Below are positions 5,539 to 5,739 of a stretch of DNA of 5,739 nucleotides, in pieces. The translations under genes and the position numbers were made by a program. Position 1 is the stretch's first letter, and every line of letters starts with the position of its first letter. This stretch comes from Desulfovibrio sp. (GTDB lineage: Bacteria > Desulfobacterota > Desulfovibrionia > Desulfovibrionales > Desulfovibrionaceae). The stretch spans positions 1 through 5,739 of the forward strand of contig JAITEY010000221.1 in NCBI GenBank assembly GCA_031281815.1. The letters are read 5' to 3'. The notes under the pieces were generated by a model. The model saw only the letters and a program-made list of their open reading frames with translations. It was not told the origin of the DNA and made no database searches.

Positions 5539-5739
5539 GCATGGATTGAGCGGTTATGAGTACAGATCAGATGAAAGATGGAAATTACCATAGGAAAACA
5601 GCTCGCTGCAAGCAGAAAGAAAGCGTGAAAAGAGAGGCGGGGGTGTATGCAAAAAAAATCGTCGACAGGCTGAAACCTTCCGCTTTATACAAGTATCAGC
5701 AAAAAATATTATGGAATTTCATCATGTTGCGATATTCTC
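5539..5739 (-). other. AT-rich intergenic leader upstream of the RidA-family gene
   Basis: No coding frame, RNA gene or repeat is supported here. The stretch is much richer in A and T than the rest of the window, with an 8-base A run near 5651-5658, and should hold the promoter of the minus-strand gene. I looked for -35/-10 pairs and for a sigma-54 GG-N10-GC pattern on the minus strand and found none that fit well. Confidence 0.35.

Noticed and set aside
5539..5739. Sigma-70 or sigma-54 promoter for the RidA-family gene
   Set aside because: Candidate boxes such as TTGCAG with TAATTT, or GG and GC nine bases apart, match the consensus or spacing poorly, so no promoter is called.

Overview
The window is a stretch of GC-rich DNA from a diderm (Gram-negative) bacterium. 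The envelope genes require two membranes: an inner-membrane MCE protein, a lipobox protein expected in the outer membrane, and Sec signal peptides. The Fis-tailed sigma-54 activator, the STAS-permease fusion and the general protein style suggest a Desulfovibrio-like deltaproteobacterium. That placement is an inference from protein style, not a match.

Layout. Bases 1-1245 hold most of an NtrC-type response regulator (receiver, sigma-54 AAA+ domain, Fis-type helix-turn-helix) whose first ~40 residues lie outside the window. Ten bases later begins a tightly packed four-gene set on the same strand for an Mla-like phospholipid/lipid ABC transporter: a STAS-MlaE fused permease (1256-2584), an MlaF-type ATPase (2599-3507), an MlaD-type MCE protein (3477-4352, overlapping the ATPase gene by 31 bases) and a PqiC-like auxiliary lipoprotein (4352-4990, overlapping mlaD by one base). 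A strong hairpin terminator (5028-5057) closes the set. A convergent gene on the minus strand (5526-5074) encodes a RidA-family protein that carries a signal peptide. Beyond it lies an AT-rich intergenic stretch to the window end.

How the genes fit. The ATPase and permease should form the inner-membrane engine. The MCE protein, anchored by one N-terminal helix, should form the periplasmic lipid-binding ring. The lipoprotein probably provides the outer-membrane end, as PqiC does for PqiAB. The absence of a terminator and the 10-base gap suggest that the regulator is co-transcribed with the transporter, but its targets cannot be read from this window.

The least ordinary feature is at the 5' end of the ATPase gene. 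A 33-bp direct repeat (32/33 identical, 36-bp spacer, period exactly 23 codons) adds a ~37-residue charged N-terminal extension. The repeat's tail also resembles the gene's own ribosome binding site and start. The second unusual feature is the exported RidA protein, because the best-known members of this family work in the cytosol. I see no CRISPR array, insertion sequence, rRNA or tRNA, and no clearly new system.
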